Shown here piece by piece: positions 17,529 to 26,714 of a DNA stretch of 64,000 nt; positions within the stretch are counted from its first letter, which is position 1; every line of letters starts with the position of its first letter. The notes under the pieces were generated by a model, which did not search any database, had not been told where the DNA came from, and worked only from the letters and a program-made list of their open reading frames with translations. Made by a program: the position numbers and the translations under genes. Origin of the DNA: Plantactinospora soyae (lineage in GTDB: Bacteria; Actinomycetota; Actinomycetes; Mycobacteriales; Micromonosporaceae); assembly GCF_014874095.1 (NCBI RefSeq), contig NZ_JADBEB010000001.1, positions 4,464,001 through 4,528,000 on the forward strand. Reading direction: 5' to 3'.

Positions 17529-18284
17529 TCAGCCCAGGCCCGCCACGATCGCCCGGGCCACCGGCGAGGGGTCGGTGCCGTCCAGGACGAACCCGTCGGG
17601 AACGTCCACCCCGGGCTGGGCGAGCATCCGGGGCGTGGTACCCCGGTGCGGCCAGGTCGCGGTGTGCACGATGAAGGGGTGGCACAGGTAGACGTCGCCG
17701 GCCCGGCCGGTGGCCTCCGCCGTACGACGGCAGAACACCGACGCTTGCAGCCGCTCGGCGACCGCTCCGCCGCCCATCCCCGCCTCGCCGGCCGGGGCGA
17801 GGACCCGGGCCGCGTACGGGTGGGAGCCCACCACGAGCCGGGTCGGCGCGTCGTCGGGGCCGACGTCGGAGAAGAGGAACAGCGCCAGGAGACCCCGGCC
17901 CCGGGAACGTACATTGGTCCAGTACTCGTCGCCGCCCCACCAGTTGCCCTCGATGTGGTGGCCCACGTCGCCGGGGTACTCCTCGGACGGAAACCGCACC
18001 GGTACGCTGCCGCCCACACCCGTACGCCGGGTCCAGCGCCCCGGACCGATCAGCGTGTCGTACGCCTCGACGAGCGCCGGTGACGCCCCGGCGGCCGTGA
18101 ACGGTGCCCCCTCGGGGCAGTCGACGTGGACGCAGGGGCGGGCCCAGGTGCTCCGGTCCGGTTCGGATATCCCGTGCTCGGCCAGCGCCTCCCAGATCAG
18201 GCGCCGGCAGCCGGCGGCGGTCTCCGGCTCGAAGGCACCGCGTACGGCCACGAAGCCGTCCCGTACGAAGGCGTCGACGTCCAT
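17529..18284 (-). CDS. phytanoyl-CoA dioxygenase (PhyH)-family oxygenase
   Basis: A 251-residue Fe(II)/2-oxoglutarate-type oxygenase. MDVDAFVRDGFVAVRGAF is the classic PhyH opening. The facial triad appears to be His110-x-Glu112 (GHHIEGNWW) and His207 (IVHTATWPHRG), with Arg219 available for 2-oxoglutarate. Glu in place of the usual Asp in the H-x-D motif is noteworthy. The frame stays open upstream, overlapping the phospholipase-like gene, but ATG at 18284 starts the family-like N-terminus. Its substrate is unknown; relatives hydroxylate secondary metabolites or lipids. Confidence 0.85.
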   Translation of the reverse strand: MDVDAFVRDGFVAVRGAFEPETAAGCRRLIWEALAEHGISEPDRSTWARPCVHVDCPEGAPFTAAGASPALVEAYDTLIGPGRWTRRTGVGGSVPVRFPSEEYPGDVGHHIEGNWWGGDEYWTNVRSRGRGLLALFLFSDVGPDDAPTRLVVGSHPYAARVLAPAGEAGMGGGAVAERLQASVFCRRTAEATGRAGDVYLCHPFIVHTATWPHRGTTPRMLAQPGVDVPDGFVLDGTDPSPVARAIVAGLG

Positions 18285-18333
18285 CCATCCAGTGTGGTTC
18301 CCCCGTCCGCTCGACGCACCCGGGTTTCCGGCC

Positions 18334-19914
18334 CTACCAGGTGCCGGCGCGACGGTCCCGCCAGGCCCGGCCGTCCGGGTCGTAGACCAGCCGGTAGGCC
18401 GGGACCGCCCAGAGTCGCTGCCGCCACGGCAGCCGGTTGGTCTCGTGCGGCAGCAGCCGACCCGGCGGGCGGGGACCGACGCGCCCGCCCCGGTGCCAGT
18501 CCCGCAACGCGTCGGCGGCGGCGCTGATGGCGCGTACCGCCGAATCCGGGTCCAGCAGGTCCTGGTCGTCGTCGGTCCGGTCGAGGTGCTCCCGCCAGAG
18601 CGCCAGCCGCAGGTCGCGGGGGAACCGCCGGGCTCCGTCGCCGAGCCCGGCCGGATCCTCCGGCGTACGCCCGTCGTGGGTGTCGTCCAGCACCGCACAG
18701 GAGAGTTCGCTGTCGTGGGTCCACGACCGGCGGTTGAAGTTGTCGCTGCCGACGCTGCACCAGACGTCGTCGACCACACAGACCTTGGCGTGGACGTAGA
18801 CCGGGGTACCGGCGTGGTTCTCCACGTCGAAGACGTGCACCCGGTCGGCGGCGGCGGCCCGGCACAGCGCGATCGCCTGCTCCCGGCCGACCTGGTTGGG
18901 GGGCAGGGCGAGCCGACCGTCCACGTCCGGATGCCGGGGTACGACCGCGACCAGGTGCAGTCCGGGGTTGTCCCGCAGCGCGTCGGCGAACAACTGCGCC
19001 ACCTCTTTGGACCACAGATACTGGTCCTCCAGGTAGATGAGCCGGCGAGCCCGCTGGATCGCCTTCGTGTAGCCCCGGGCGACGGTCTGCTCACCACGCC
19101 CCGCGAAGCCGTACGCTGGTCGCATCGCCGGATAGGTCCGCAGTACCTGGACCCGGTGCGGCCCGCACGGCGGCGGGTCGGGTGGCTGCGGCGGCAGGCG
19201 GTCGGCGTGCAGGTCGGCGCCGCGCAGCCGGTCCCGGATGGTGCTGATCGGCCCGTGCTGGTCCAGGGGTGCCGGATCGGTCCAGCGCTCCCGAAAGGTG
19301 AGGTCCAGCGCGCCGACGACCGGTCCGCGCAGCGCCAGCTGCACGTCGTGCCAGGGCGGATGGTCGCCGTACGCCCGGGCCATCGCCACCGCCTGCGGGT
19401 CGCCCCGGTGGTCGGCGTCGTCGCGTCGGCTGTGGCACAGGTCGATGCCGCCGGCGAACGCGATGTCCCGCTCCGGCCGGCCCGGATGCCGGAGTACGAC
19501 CAGCTTCTGGTGGTGTGAGCCGCCCCGCCGGACGCGCTGGTCCAGCAGCACCTCGCCGCCGGCCGCCTTGACCGCGTCGCCGAGGTGCCGGTTCTCCTCC
19601 TCGCTGTACGCCAGCTTGTCCAGATGTGAGCGCCAGATCAGCCCCTTGACCACCACCCCGCGCCGGGCGGCGTCGGCCAGCAGCTCGGCGATGGTCGGCC
19701 CGGCGTCGCGGAGCCGTTCGTCCGGGTCACCGCGCCAGTCGGTGAAGAACAGGTGGTCGCCCGCGCGCAGCTCCCGCACCTGCGAGACCAGCCGGTCGAA
19801 GTACGTCGCCCCGTGGATCAGTGGTTCGACGAGGTTGCCGTCGCACGAGGCGGGCAGCGAAGAGTCGGGATTACCGCGCTCCGCCGCAGTGAGGAACCAG
19901 TCCTGCGGTTGCAC
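18334..19914 (-). CDS. phospholipase D-like protein (two HKD motifs)
   Basis: A 526-residue protein with two phospholipase-D motifs, HHQKLVVL followed by a Gly-rich strand in the first half, and VHAKVCVVDDVWCSVGSDNF in the second. The two His residues form the paired active site of the superfamily. The spacing and overall size match actinobacterial PLD-family proteins acting on phospholipids or cardiolipin-type substrates. No signal peptide is evident, so it may be cytoplasmic. GTG at 19914 is chosen because AGAGGGG precedes it and the longer upstream frame has no homology-like features. Confidence 0.88.
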   Translation of the reverse strand: MQPQDWFLTAAERGNPDSSLPASCDGNLVEPLIHGATYFDRLVSQVRELRAGDHLFFTDWRGDPDERLRDAGPTIAELLADAARRGVVVKGLIWRSHLDKLAYSEEENRHLGDAVKAAGGEVLLDQRVRRGGSHHQKLVVLRHPGRPERDIAFAGGIDLCHSRRDDADHRGDPQAVAMARAYGDHPPWHDVQLALRGPVVGALDLTFRERWTDPAPLDQHGPISTIRDRLRGADLHADRLPPQPPDPPPCGPHRVQVLRTYPAMRPAYGFAGRGEQTVARGYTKAIQRARRLIYLEDQYLWSKEVAQLFADALRDNPGLHLVAVVPRHPDVDGRLALPPNQVGREQAIALCRAAAADRVHVFDVENHAGTPVYVHAKVCVVDDVWCSVGSDNFNRRSWTHDSELSCAVLDDTHDGRTPEDPAGLGDGARRFPRDLRLALWREHLDRTDDDQDLLDPDSAVRAISAAADALRDWHRGGRVGPRPPGRLLPHETNRLPWRQRLWAVPAYRLVYDPDGRAWRDRRAGTW

Positions 19915-20073
19915 GGGACCCCTCTCGGTAGCTGATGTCCCCACCGTAGGACGGCACCCGGCCCGCCGCATCCCGATCCAGCGGGTACGTGATCGCCGGA
20001 ACACCGATGAGTTTTCTTGCGAGCCGCCGTCTTTATCGGGTAGGCCGGAATCTGAACTCGACGGAGGTACCTC

Positions 20074-20616
20074 ATGGCCAAGCTGCTGTACTCGGCCACC
20101 ATGTCGGTGGACGGCTTCATCGCCGGTCCCGGTGGTGACATGTCCTGGATGACCGAGTACCTCGGGCCCAACCCGGCGGTGGACGAGTTGATCCCCCGGA
20201 TCGGCGCGCTGCTCGTCGGCGCCCGCACCTTCGGCGGTGACGACCCGTACAGGGACACGCCGCAGGAGGGGGAGGCGTTCGGCGGCGGGTGGAGCGGGCC
20301 GCAGTTCGTGCTCACCCACCATGCCCCGGAGGTCCCGGTCCCGGACGTCACCTTCGTCGGCGACCTGGAGACCGGTGTCAACGCCGCCAAGGCCGCGGCG
20401 GGGGAGCGGTACGTCAACGTCCTCGGCGCCGACATCGCCCGGCAGTGCCTGGCGGCGGGAGTGCTCGACGAGATCTTCATATCCGTCGCGCCGGTCCTGC
20501 TCGGCGACGGTGTACGCCTCTTCGATCAGCCGGGTGGGCGCACCGTGAAGCTGGAACGCCTCAGCCTGCCCGCCGCGCCGGAGGCGACGAACGTCTGGCT
20601 GCGCGTGGTCGGCTGA
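20074..20616 (+). CDS. dihydrofolate reductase-family protein (RibD C-terminal fold)
   Basis: A 180-residue protein beginning AKLLYSATMSVDGFIAGPGG, the typical start of the small RibD/DHFR-like reductases common in actinomycetes. It includes LLVGARTFGGDDPY (cofactor region) and YVNVLGADIARQCLAAGVLDE (Rossmann-like turn and helix). It is predicted to be an NADPH-dependent reductase of unknown substrate. A strong GGAGGTACCTC precedes ATG 20074. It is divergent from the phospholipase-like gene and convergent with the MMPL gene. Confidence 0.9.
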   Translation: MAKLLYSATMSVDGFIAGPGGDMSWMTEYLGPNPAVDELIPRIGALLVGARTFGGDDPYRDTPQEGEAFGGGWSGPQFVLTHHAPEVPVPDVTFVGDLETGVNAAKAAAGERYVNVLGADIARQCLAAGVLDEIFISVAPVLLGDGVRLFDQPGGRTVKLERLSLPAAPEATNVWLRVVG

Positions 20617-20640
20617 CGCCGGACGCCCGACGACGGCTGC

Positions 20641-20744
20641 CCGGTCGATCGCTGCGGGCGCCCGGTCGATCACGACGCTGCTCGGCCGATCATGATGCTG
20701 CTCGGCCGATCACTACGGCTGCTCGGCCGACCGCTGCGGGTGGT
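20641..20744. repeat. imperfect 20-21-bp tandem repeats at the 3' end of the MMPL gene
   Basis: Five units beginning CCGGTCGATC or CGGCCGA(T/C)C follow one another (20641, 20662, 20683, 20703, 20724) and fade into the MMPL coding sequence. The 21-bp period equals seven codons, so the C-terminal tail of the transporter (ending QRSAEQP) is itself part of the array. Confidence 0.7.
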
Positions 20745-22869
20745 CGGCCGAGTCGGTCGGCGTGCGGCCGGTGTCCTCGTGCCCCGGCCACCAGGCGGCG
20801 TGACCGAGCAGCGCGGTGAGGGCCGGGGTGAGGAACAGCGACATCACGAAGGCGACGATGGCGATGCCGCAGGAGATGGCGAAGCCCATCTGGGTCAGGG
20901 TGCTGTTGCCGGCCAGCATGAGTGAGGCGAACGTACCCGCGAGGATGAGGCCGGCGGCGGCGACCGTCGGTCCGGCGTGCCGGATCGCCATGCTGGCGGC
21001 GTCGCGGGGGCTGCGGCCCTCGCGGGCCTCCTCCCGGAGCCGGGCGATCATCAGGATGTTGTAGTCGGTGCCGAGCGCGACGACGAAGAGGTACATGATC
21101 ACCGGGAGAATGAAGATCAGGCCGGGCTCGCCGAGGCCGATCTGGAAGATCAGTACGGTGGCGCCGAGGGTCGCCGCGAAGCCGAGGCCGACCGAGAGCA
21201 TCAGGTACCAGGGCGCGACGACACTGCGTAGCAGCAGTCCCAATATGATCATGATGAGGATGGCGGCGACCGGGAACACGACCGCGTAGTCGCGGTCGAC
21301 CGCTGCCTGGATGTCGACGAAGACCGCCGTGATGCCGCCGACGAAGGCGGTCGTCCCGTCGGGTGCCGCCGCGTGCGCGGTACGCCGCAGTGGGCCGTCG
21401 ACGGTCCGTAGCGCGGCGGCGGACTGTGGCGTGTCCGCGAGGGTCACCTGGAAGTTCGCGACGGTCCGGTCCGGTGACAGGGCCGGTACGCCGACCTGCC
21501 CGACGCCCGGCACCCGGGTCAACTCGCCCCGGTACGCGTCGAGCTGGCCGGCCGGCAGCGGGCCGCCGGTGTCGGAGCGCAGGAACACGTTCGACGGCTC
21601 GGTCGCGCCGGCCGGCAGGCCCTTGAGCAGTTCCCTGCTCCAGACGTTGGACTCCGATTCGGTCGCGGTCGATCCGCTGCTCAGGTCGAAGTTGGGGTGG
21701 AAACCGAACGCGAAGACCGCGAGTACGACAAGCGCTCCGCCGGACACCGCCGCGTACACCGCCGGGCGCCGGCCCAGCGAGCGGCCGATCGCGGCGAACC
21801 GTGCGCCGCGCGGCTCGTCGCGCCACGCCTTAGACGGCCAGAACACCTTCGTGCCGAGCAGCGACACCACCGCCGGGATGAGGGTGAGGCCGGCGAGCAG
21901 GGTGGTGGCGACCGCGATCGCCAGGGCGGGCCCGAGCGAGCGGAACAGGCCGAGTGTCGACAGGGCCAGGGCCAGGAAGGCGATGATGACCGCACCGGCG
22001 GCGGAGGCGATGGCCTCGCCGGCCCGGGCGACCGCGCTGACCATCGCCGTCTTCGAGTCCTCGCCCAGCCGCAACCGTTCGCGGTAGCGGAACATCAGGA
22101 AGAGGATGTAGTCGGTGCCGACCCCGAACAGCACGACGATCAGCATCGCGCTCACCGAACTGTCGGTCTTCAGGTCGAACGCGTCGTTGGCCCAGGCGAT
22201 CAGGCCGGTCGCGATCTGCGACACCAGTCCGATGATGACCACCGGCAGGAGCGCGATGATCGGGCTCCGGAAGATGATCAGCAGCAGGATCAGGATGAGG
22301 CCGATCGTGGCGACCCCGATGATCAGGTTGGCCCGCTCTCCGGAGTTCTGGGCGTCGAGGGCCTGCGCGGCCGTACCCGTGATGCCGGCCTTGAGGTCGG
22401 AGCCGTCGAGCTGGGCCGGCAGCGCGTCCCGCAACCGCTGCACCGCGTCGGCCTGTGCCTGGTCCGCGGCGCTGCGCTGCGGCGTCAACTGCACCGCGAT
22501 GATCTGGATCGACCGGTTCGGCGACGGTGGGGTCGGAAGGAGGGCCAGGACGTCCGGAATCCGTTGCCCGCCGAGCGCCTGCGCGATCGCCGCGACCTTT
22601 GCCGCGTCGGCGTCGGTCAGCGGCGTGTCGTCCATCCGCTCGAAGACGATGATCGCTGCCGGCGTCGTCGCCTGCGGAAACGCCTTCCGCTGTAGTTCCG
22701 CCGCGCGGATCGACTCGTAGTGCGAGGGCAGGAAGGACGCCTCGTCGGTGGTGGCGGTCAGCGTGGGCGCGAGACCGATCACCGCTCCTCCGGCGATCAC
22801 CCAGGCCACGATCACCCAGATCGGATGGTGGACCACGAACCGTCCCACAGCGGCGAACACCAGCGGCAC
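20713..22869 (-). CDS. MMPL-family (RND) membrane transporter
   Basis: A 718-residue transporter with the two-fold RND/MMPL plan. An opening transmembrane helix (FAAVGRFVVHHPIWVIVAWV) precedes a large extracytoplasmic domain, then five helices. The second half repeats this pattern. GVGTDYILFLMFRYRERL and ALGTDYNILMIARLREEA are the paired helix-4/10 Asp-Tyr motifs that carry protons. The family exports lipids, siderophores or drugs. No TetR regulator is adjacent. GTG at 22869 is weakly supported by GAAGAG directly before it. Confidence 0.92.
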   Translation of the reverse strand: MPLVFAAVGRFVVHHPIWVIVAWVIAGGAVIGLAPTLTATTDEASFLPSHYESIRAAELQRKAFPQATTPAAIIVFERMDDTPLTDADAAKVAAIAQALGGQRIPDVLALLPTPPSPNRSIQIIAVQLTPQRSAADQAQADAVQRLRDALPAQLDGSDLKAGITGTAAQALDAQNSGERANLIIGVATIGLILILLLIIFRSPIIALLPVVIIGLVSQIATGLIAWANDAFDLKTDSSVSAMLIVVLFGVGTDYILFLMFRYRERLRLGEDSKTAMVSAVARAGEAIASAAGAVIIAFLALALSTLGLFRSLGPALAIAVATTLLAGLTLIPAVVSLLGTKVFWPSKAWRDEPRGARFAAIGRSLGRRPAVYAAVSGGALVVLAVFAFGFHPNFDLSSGSTATESESNVWSRELLKGLPAGATEPSNVFLRSDTGGPLPAGQLDAYRGELTRVPGVGQVGVPALSPDRTVANFQVTLADTPQSAAALRTVDGPLRRTAHAAAPDGTTAFVGGITAVFVDIQAAVDRDYAVVFPVAAILIMIILGLLLRSVVAPWYLMLSVGLGFAATLGATVLIFQIGLGEPGLIFILPVIMYLFVVALGTDYNILMIARLREEAREGRSPRDAASMAIRHAGPTVAAAGLILAGTFASLMLAGNSTLTQMGFAISCGIAIVAFVMSLFLTPALTALLGHAAWWPGHEDTGRTPTDSADHPQRSAEQP

Positions 22870-23080
22870 CTCTTCGTGATAGGCGAGTCTCCCTCCGTGA
22901 TCAACCTAAACGCTTGATTGCCCGCAGATAGGACAAATGGCTGGGGTGCCGTCGACCGGGGCGCCGTGATCGGTCCCACCGATGCCACCGGCCGGGCCCG
23001 GCCAGCCGTCGGCCGGCAGCGGACGTACCGCCGGTGGCCGGCCGGCAGCGGGCGCGCGGCCCGCCACCGGCCGGCTGTGG

Positions 23081-24814
23081 CTATCCGTTCGTCGGCGGGC
23101 CGCTCGGCACCGACGTCGAGCCGATCGGGTTGAGCAGCTCGGCCTTGCCCTCGAAGGCGAAGAGGAGCAGGTCGACCATGCGGAAGGTCTCGTCGTCCGG
23201 GCCGAGCGAGGGCCGCCAGGACGGGTCACGCAGGACCGAGATCCGGCTGCCCTGCATGGCCCGGTGGAACACCTCGGCGACGATCCGTGCCCCGACGCCG
23301 TCGAGCCGGCCACCGTTGAACTCGGCCTCCCGCAGGATGTAGAACCACAGCGGGGTGTTGGTGGTCAGCGCCTCCTTCTGCTCGTCGGTCAGGTCGTCCA
23401 GGCTGGCGCCGCCCCGGCCGTTCAGGATCTCGTCGGGCTTGAGCGGCACCATGTCGAACAGTTCGGCCATCTGCTGGCCACTGGCGAGCCGGACCATGAC
23501 GGCCCGGGTGAGGTTGCGGAAGGCGAGGTTCAGCTCGATCTCGGGGGGTGCGGTGCCGTGCCCGCCGAAGGATCCGAGCGGCAGGTTCCGCAGCGGATCC
23601 ACCAGTTGGGTGTCGATCCGGCGGGTCAGGTTCAGCCCCGGGCCCTCGGTCGCCGGATCCACCACGAGATCGTCCCGGCCGGCCTCGGCGAAGTCGTACA
23701 GCCGACGGAAGTCCGCGATCCAGTTGGTGGGCAGGCGTTCGAACGAACCGGACTCGGGATCGGCGATGGTGCCGTCCGCGGAGAGGATTCCGCTGGTACC
23801 GGAGAACTGGAACAGCAGTTGCAGGGTGCCCGCCGGCAGACCGGTGTCGGTCCCGGTGCGGAAGATCCGGTTCCAGTCGTAGACCTCCCGGATCATGCTG
23901 TGCCCGAGCCGGTAGGCGGCGACGGAGAACTCGATCGGCATGGTCGGCCGGTCGCCCGGCTGCACCCACTTGCCCCGGCGCCGCCGGTTGTAGCCGGGTG
24001 ACACCTCGAAGAACCGCCGCCCGTTGGTGAACACGTCGTCCACCACCGCCGGATTGACGATCCGGGGCAGGAAATCGTGCCAGAGCATCCACTGGTAGTG
24101 CTTCACCACCACGGAGCGGGCGGCCCGGAACAGCGCCTGACCGGACAGGCCGCCCGAGGCCAACTGGTCGACGACCCGGTTGTGGAACCGGATGAACGCC
24201 AGATGGGTCTGCGCGACGGCCAGGTTCTCGTCGTTGCGGGCGTCCGGGATCACCGCGGCCCGCCGTTCCCGCTTCGTCGAGCCCTGCCCCGACCGGGGCA
24301 GGTCGAACCCGGTCAGGTCCCGGTCCGCGGCGGGGTCCACCGGTGGCGGTGGCGGTCCGGAGACCGCCGCCGTGCTGCCCACCTTCAGGTGTATCCCGTC
24401 CTCGGCGTAGAAGACCTTGTCGTGCTTGTCGTCGGGGCCGCGGCCGTACAGGGAGTCGAGGTCGAGCGCGGGTGAACGGCCCTGGAGGAGGTCGTCCACC
24501 GAGACGTCCGAACCTAGCGCCGCGGCCGTGGCGTCCATCGTCAGGTCGTGGTCGACGAACTGCCCGAGGTACGTGTACCCGGCGGGGACCGCCGGCTCCG
24601 CCGAGTCGACGGACTGGCCCGCGACCATTGCCCGGGCCAGGGCCGCGCGCACTTCCTCCGGAAGTTGCACACCCTTCGGCCCGAGTCGGGAGAACCGGAA
24701 CTTGCGCAGTTCCGCCGTTGTCGAAGGTCGTCTCGCTGCTGGCTCGTGCTGTTCGTCGAAGGCGAGCAATCCCTCACCCTCGACGAGGTAGTCCTCCCGC
24801 ATGTGCCGTTTCAT
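23081..24814 (-). CDS. animal-type haem peroxidase (peroxidase-cyclooxygenase superfamily)
   Basis: A 577-residue protein of the animal haem-peroxidase superfamily. YLGQFVDHDLTMD (83-95) gives the distal His89 flanked by Asp residues, including the calcium and haem-ester-type positions. IPDARNDENLAVAQTHLAF holds the catalytic Arg and Asn. AYRLGHSMIREVYDW gives the proximal His. No signal peptide is seen, so the enzyme may be cytoplasmic or leave by another route. ATG 24814 follows GAGGGAGGA. It is monocistronic; predicted activity is oxidation of halides or phenols with H2O2. Confidence 0.9.
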   Translation of the reverse strand: MKRHMREDYLVEGEGLLAFDEQHEPAARRPSTTAELRKFRFSRLGPKGVQLPEEVRAALARAMVAGQSVDSAEPAVPAGYTYLGQFVDHDLTMDATAAALGSDVSVDDLLQGRSPALDLDSLYGRGPDDKHDKVFYAEDGIHLKVGSTAAVSGPPPPPVDPAADRDLTGFDLPRSGQGSTKRERRAAVIPDARNDENLAVAQTHLAFIRFHNRVVDQLASGGLSGQALFRAARSVVVKHYQWMLWHDFLPRIVNPAVVDDVFTNGRRFFEVSPGYNRRRRGKWVQPGDRPTMPIEFSVAAYRLGHSMIREVYDWNRIFRTGTDTGLPAGTLQLLFQFSGTSGILSADGTIADPESGSFERLPTNWIADFRRLYDFAEAGRDDLVVDPATEGPGLNLTRRIDTQLVDPLRNLPLGSFGGHGTAPPEIELNLAFRNLTRAVMVRLASGQQMAELFDMVPLKPDEILNGRGGASLDDLTDEQKEALTTNTPLWFYILREAEFNGGRLDGVGARIVAEVFHRAMQGSRISVLRDPSWRPSLGPDDETFRMVDLLLFAFEGKAELLNPIGSTSVPSGPPTNG

Positions 24815-25123
24815 CAGTCGTTCCTCCCTCGTGAGGACCGGCTTGCGGACCTGGCCGCCACACGGGGGAAATCACCGACAATGATCGGGTGCACGCCAAA
24901 TCAGGACGTGCGTCAGCCGGATCGGAGCCCCCGTGAACGCCCGCGATCTGCGCGGACCAGTCGACCTGGTTCGGTGCTCGCCGCCGGTCTCAGTCGACTG
25001 ACTCCAGACTCCGTCGCGCAATTCGGATCGTCCACCTACTGTCACCGATACGACCACAGAGACGCGATTGTCACTGTACGAATTCTGATCCTGACTATAC
25101 GAGCTGAATCAATATATTCGCGC
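24815..25123. other. intergenic region between peroxidase and RamB-like genes
   Basis: About 310 bp with no convincing frame. The distal end (25060-25125) is A/T-rich for this genome (GAATTCTGATCCTGACTATACGAGC is typical, and then AATCAATATATTCG). It contains the peroxidase promoter and the 3' flank of the RamB-like gene. Confidence 0.55.
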
Positions 25124-26521
25124 CTATGTTGCCTGCTCTTTCAGCGGGTACGGGATGAAAGTGCTGCGATTTTCGTCCAGATCGAGGCGACGGCTGATCG
25201 GCGCGGCGGCCCGCTGCGGACAGGTCATCCGGGTGCAGGTCTTGCAGCCGGGCCCGATCGGGGTGGCCGCCTCCGTCGCGTGCAGGTCCATCCCGGCCGA
25301 GTAGACGAGCCGCCCGGCGTGCCGGGTCTCGCAGCCCAGCCCGATCGCGAAGACCTTGCCGGGCTGGCCGTAGCCGCCGTGGTGCCGGGTGACCGTACGG
25401 GCGATCCACAGGTAGCGCTGACCGTCCGGCATCGCCGCGATCTGCGTCATGACCCGACCCGGTGCGCTGAACGCCTCGTAAACGTTCCAGAGTGGACAGG
25501 TCCCGCCGGAGCGGGAGAACGGGAAGCCCGTCGCCGACTGGCGCTTGGACATGTTGCCGGCCCGGTCGACCCGGACGAACGAGAACGGCACCCCGCGCGC
25601 CTTTGGACGTTGCAGGGTGCTCAACCGGTGGCAGATGCTCTCCCAGCCCATCGCGAAGTGGTCGGTGAGCAGTTCTATGTCGTACCGCAGCGTCTCGGCG
25701 GCCGCCAGAAACTCCCGGTACGGCAATATCAGCGCGGCGGCGAAGTAGTTGGCCAACCCGACCCGCATGAGAATCTGTGTCTGCAGGTCGTCGAACTTCT
25801 CCTCCTCGATGATTTCGTCGATGACGTCGGCGTATTCCAGCAGGGCGATCTGGGCACCCATCCGGATCGCCTCCTGACCGGCCCGCAGCGAGGTCGACAG
25901 GTGCAGGGTGCGGGTTTCCGGGCGGTACCGGTGCAGCTCGCCGGCGAGCGAGTCGGTGTCCTGCCGGACGATCCGGATGCCATGCCGCTGCGCCAGTCGG
26001 TCGTTCAGGGCCAGTCGGCTCTCGCCCCGGCGTACCCCCAGCTCGGCCGCCAGGGCCTCGGCCGCCTCGTCCAGGTCCGGCACGTAGTTCTGCCGGCGGT
26101 AGAAGAAGTCGCTCACCTGGTCGTGCGGGCTCCGCCCGGCCACCAACTCGCGGTCACCGACCACCTCGGCCAGCTGGTCGTTGGCCTGCCGGTAGCGCCG
26201 GTAGAGGTCGATCACCGCCTCCGCCACCTCGGGCAGCCGGGTGGCGAGTTCCGTCAGGTCGGGCAGGGCGGCCCGGGTGGGCAGCGCCTCCCGGAGCTGC
26301 GCCACCAGCCGGGGCGTGTCGTGCGGGGCGAAGTACGCGGTGTCGACGCCGAACACCTCGGTGATCCGGATCAGTACGGCGACGGTCAACGGCCGGGAGT
26401 CGTGTTCGATCTGGTTCAGGTAGCTGGGGGAGATGGCGAGCTGCCGGGCGAGTTCGATCTGACTGACGCCGTGCTCCTCGCGCAACCGGCGCAGTCGCGC
26501 GCCCGCGAACGTCTTGACCAT
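25124..26521 (-). CDS. ramB: RamB-like regulator (XRE helix-turn-helix plus ScfR domains)
   Basis: A 465-residue regulator. An XRE helix-turn-helix lies at 5-60 (LREEHGVSQIELARQLAISP). A central ImmA/IrrE-like region contains the frame of the family, and a C-terminal short-chain-fatty-acyl regulator domain ends with a Cys cluster (CKTCTRMTCPQR). RamB proteins control acetate and glyoxylate-cycle genes in Corynebacterium and Mycobacterium. The divergent neighbours here are isocitrate lyase and malate synthase, which strongly supports the name. ATG 26521 is preceded by GAAGGGAG; the longer upstream frame runs through promoter-like DNA. Confidence 0.9.
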   Translation of the reverse strand: MVKTFAGARLRRLREEHGVSQIELARQLAISPSYLNQIEHDSRPLTVAVLIRITEVFGVDTAYFAPHDTPRLVAQLREALPTRAALPDLTELATRLPEVAEAVIDLYRRYRQANDQLAEVVGDRELVAGRSPHDQVSDFFYRRQNYVPDLDEAAEALAAELGVRRGESRLALNDRLAQRHGIRIVRQDTDSLAGELHRYRPETRTLHLSTSLRAGQEAIRMGAQIALLEYADVIDEIIEEEKFDDLQTQILMRVGLANYFAAALILPYREFLAAAETLRYDIELLTDHFAMGWESICHRLSTLQRPKARGVPFSFVRVDRAGNMSKRQSATGFPFSRSGGTCPLWNVYEAFSAPGRVMTQIAAMPDGQRYLWIARTVTRHHGGYGQPGKVFAIGLGCETRHAGRLVYSAGMDLHATEAATPIGPGCKTCTRMTCPQRAAAPISRRLDLDENRSTFIPYPLKEQAT

Positions 26522-26550
26522 GGCGACTCCCTTCGCCTGATTCCGACACA

Positions 26551-26566
26551 TTAACACATCTGTTAA
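26551..26566. promoter_or_regulatory. palindrome TTAACA-n4-TGTTAA, operator candidate
   Basis: A perfect inverted repeat of six bases around CATC lies 30 bp upstream of the ramB-like start, inside the divergent control region with aceA. It is the most A/T-rich part of the region. It suits an autoregulatory or global-regulator site; the cognate protein is not known. Confidence 0.5.
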
Positions 26567-26574
26567 GAACGCCA

Positions 26575-26590
26575 TTCGCAAGTTCGCAAA
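26575..26590. promoter_or_regulatory. direct repeat TTCGCAAG-TTCGCAAA, RamB-box-like
   Basis: Two tandem 8-bp units give AAGTTCGCAAAACT, which resembles the A/T-rich GTTTGCAAA-type boxes described for RamB of Corynebacterium. It lies between the RamB-like regulator and aceA, about 125 bp upstream of the aceA start. The site assignment is by resemblance and position. Confidence 0.5.
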
Positions 26591-26714
26591 ACTGCGCGCC
26601 GACTTTTCAAAAATTGGCTGTTTCCGTATCTCGACGCTCCGAACGGGACCGTGCGATCGTTCCGACAGAAGCGAGAGGGCCGGCACGAGAAGACAGAGCC
26701 CGGAGGAGGAACCG

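Noticed and set aside
18334-20673. A 779-codon version of the phospholipase D-like protein
   Set aside because: The added N-terminal 250 residues lie antisense to the reductase gene at 20074-20616 and are not family-like. GTG 19914 with AGAGGGG is preferred.
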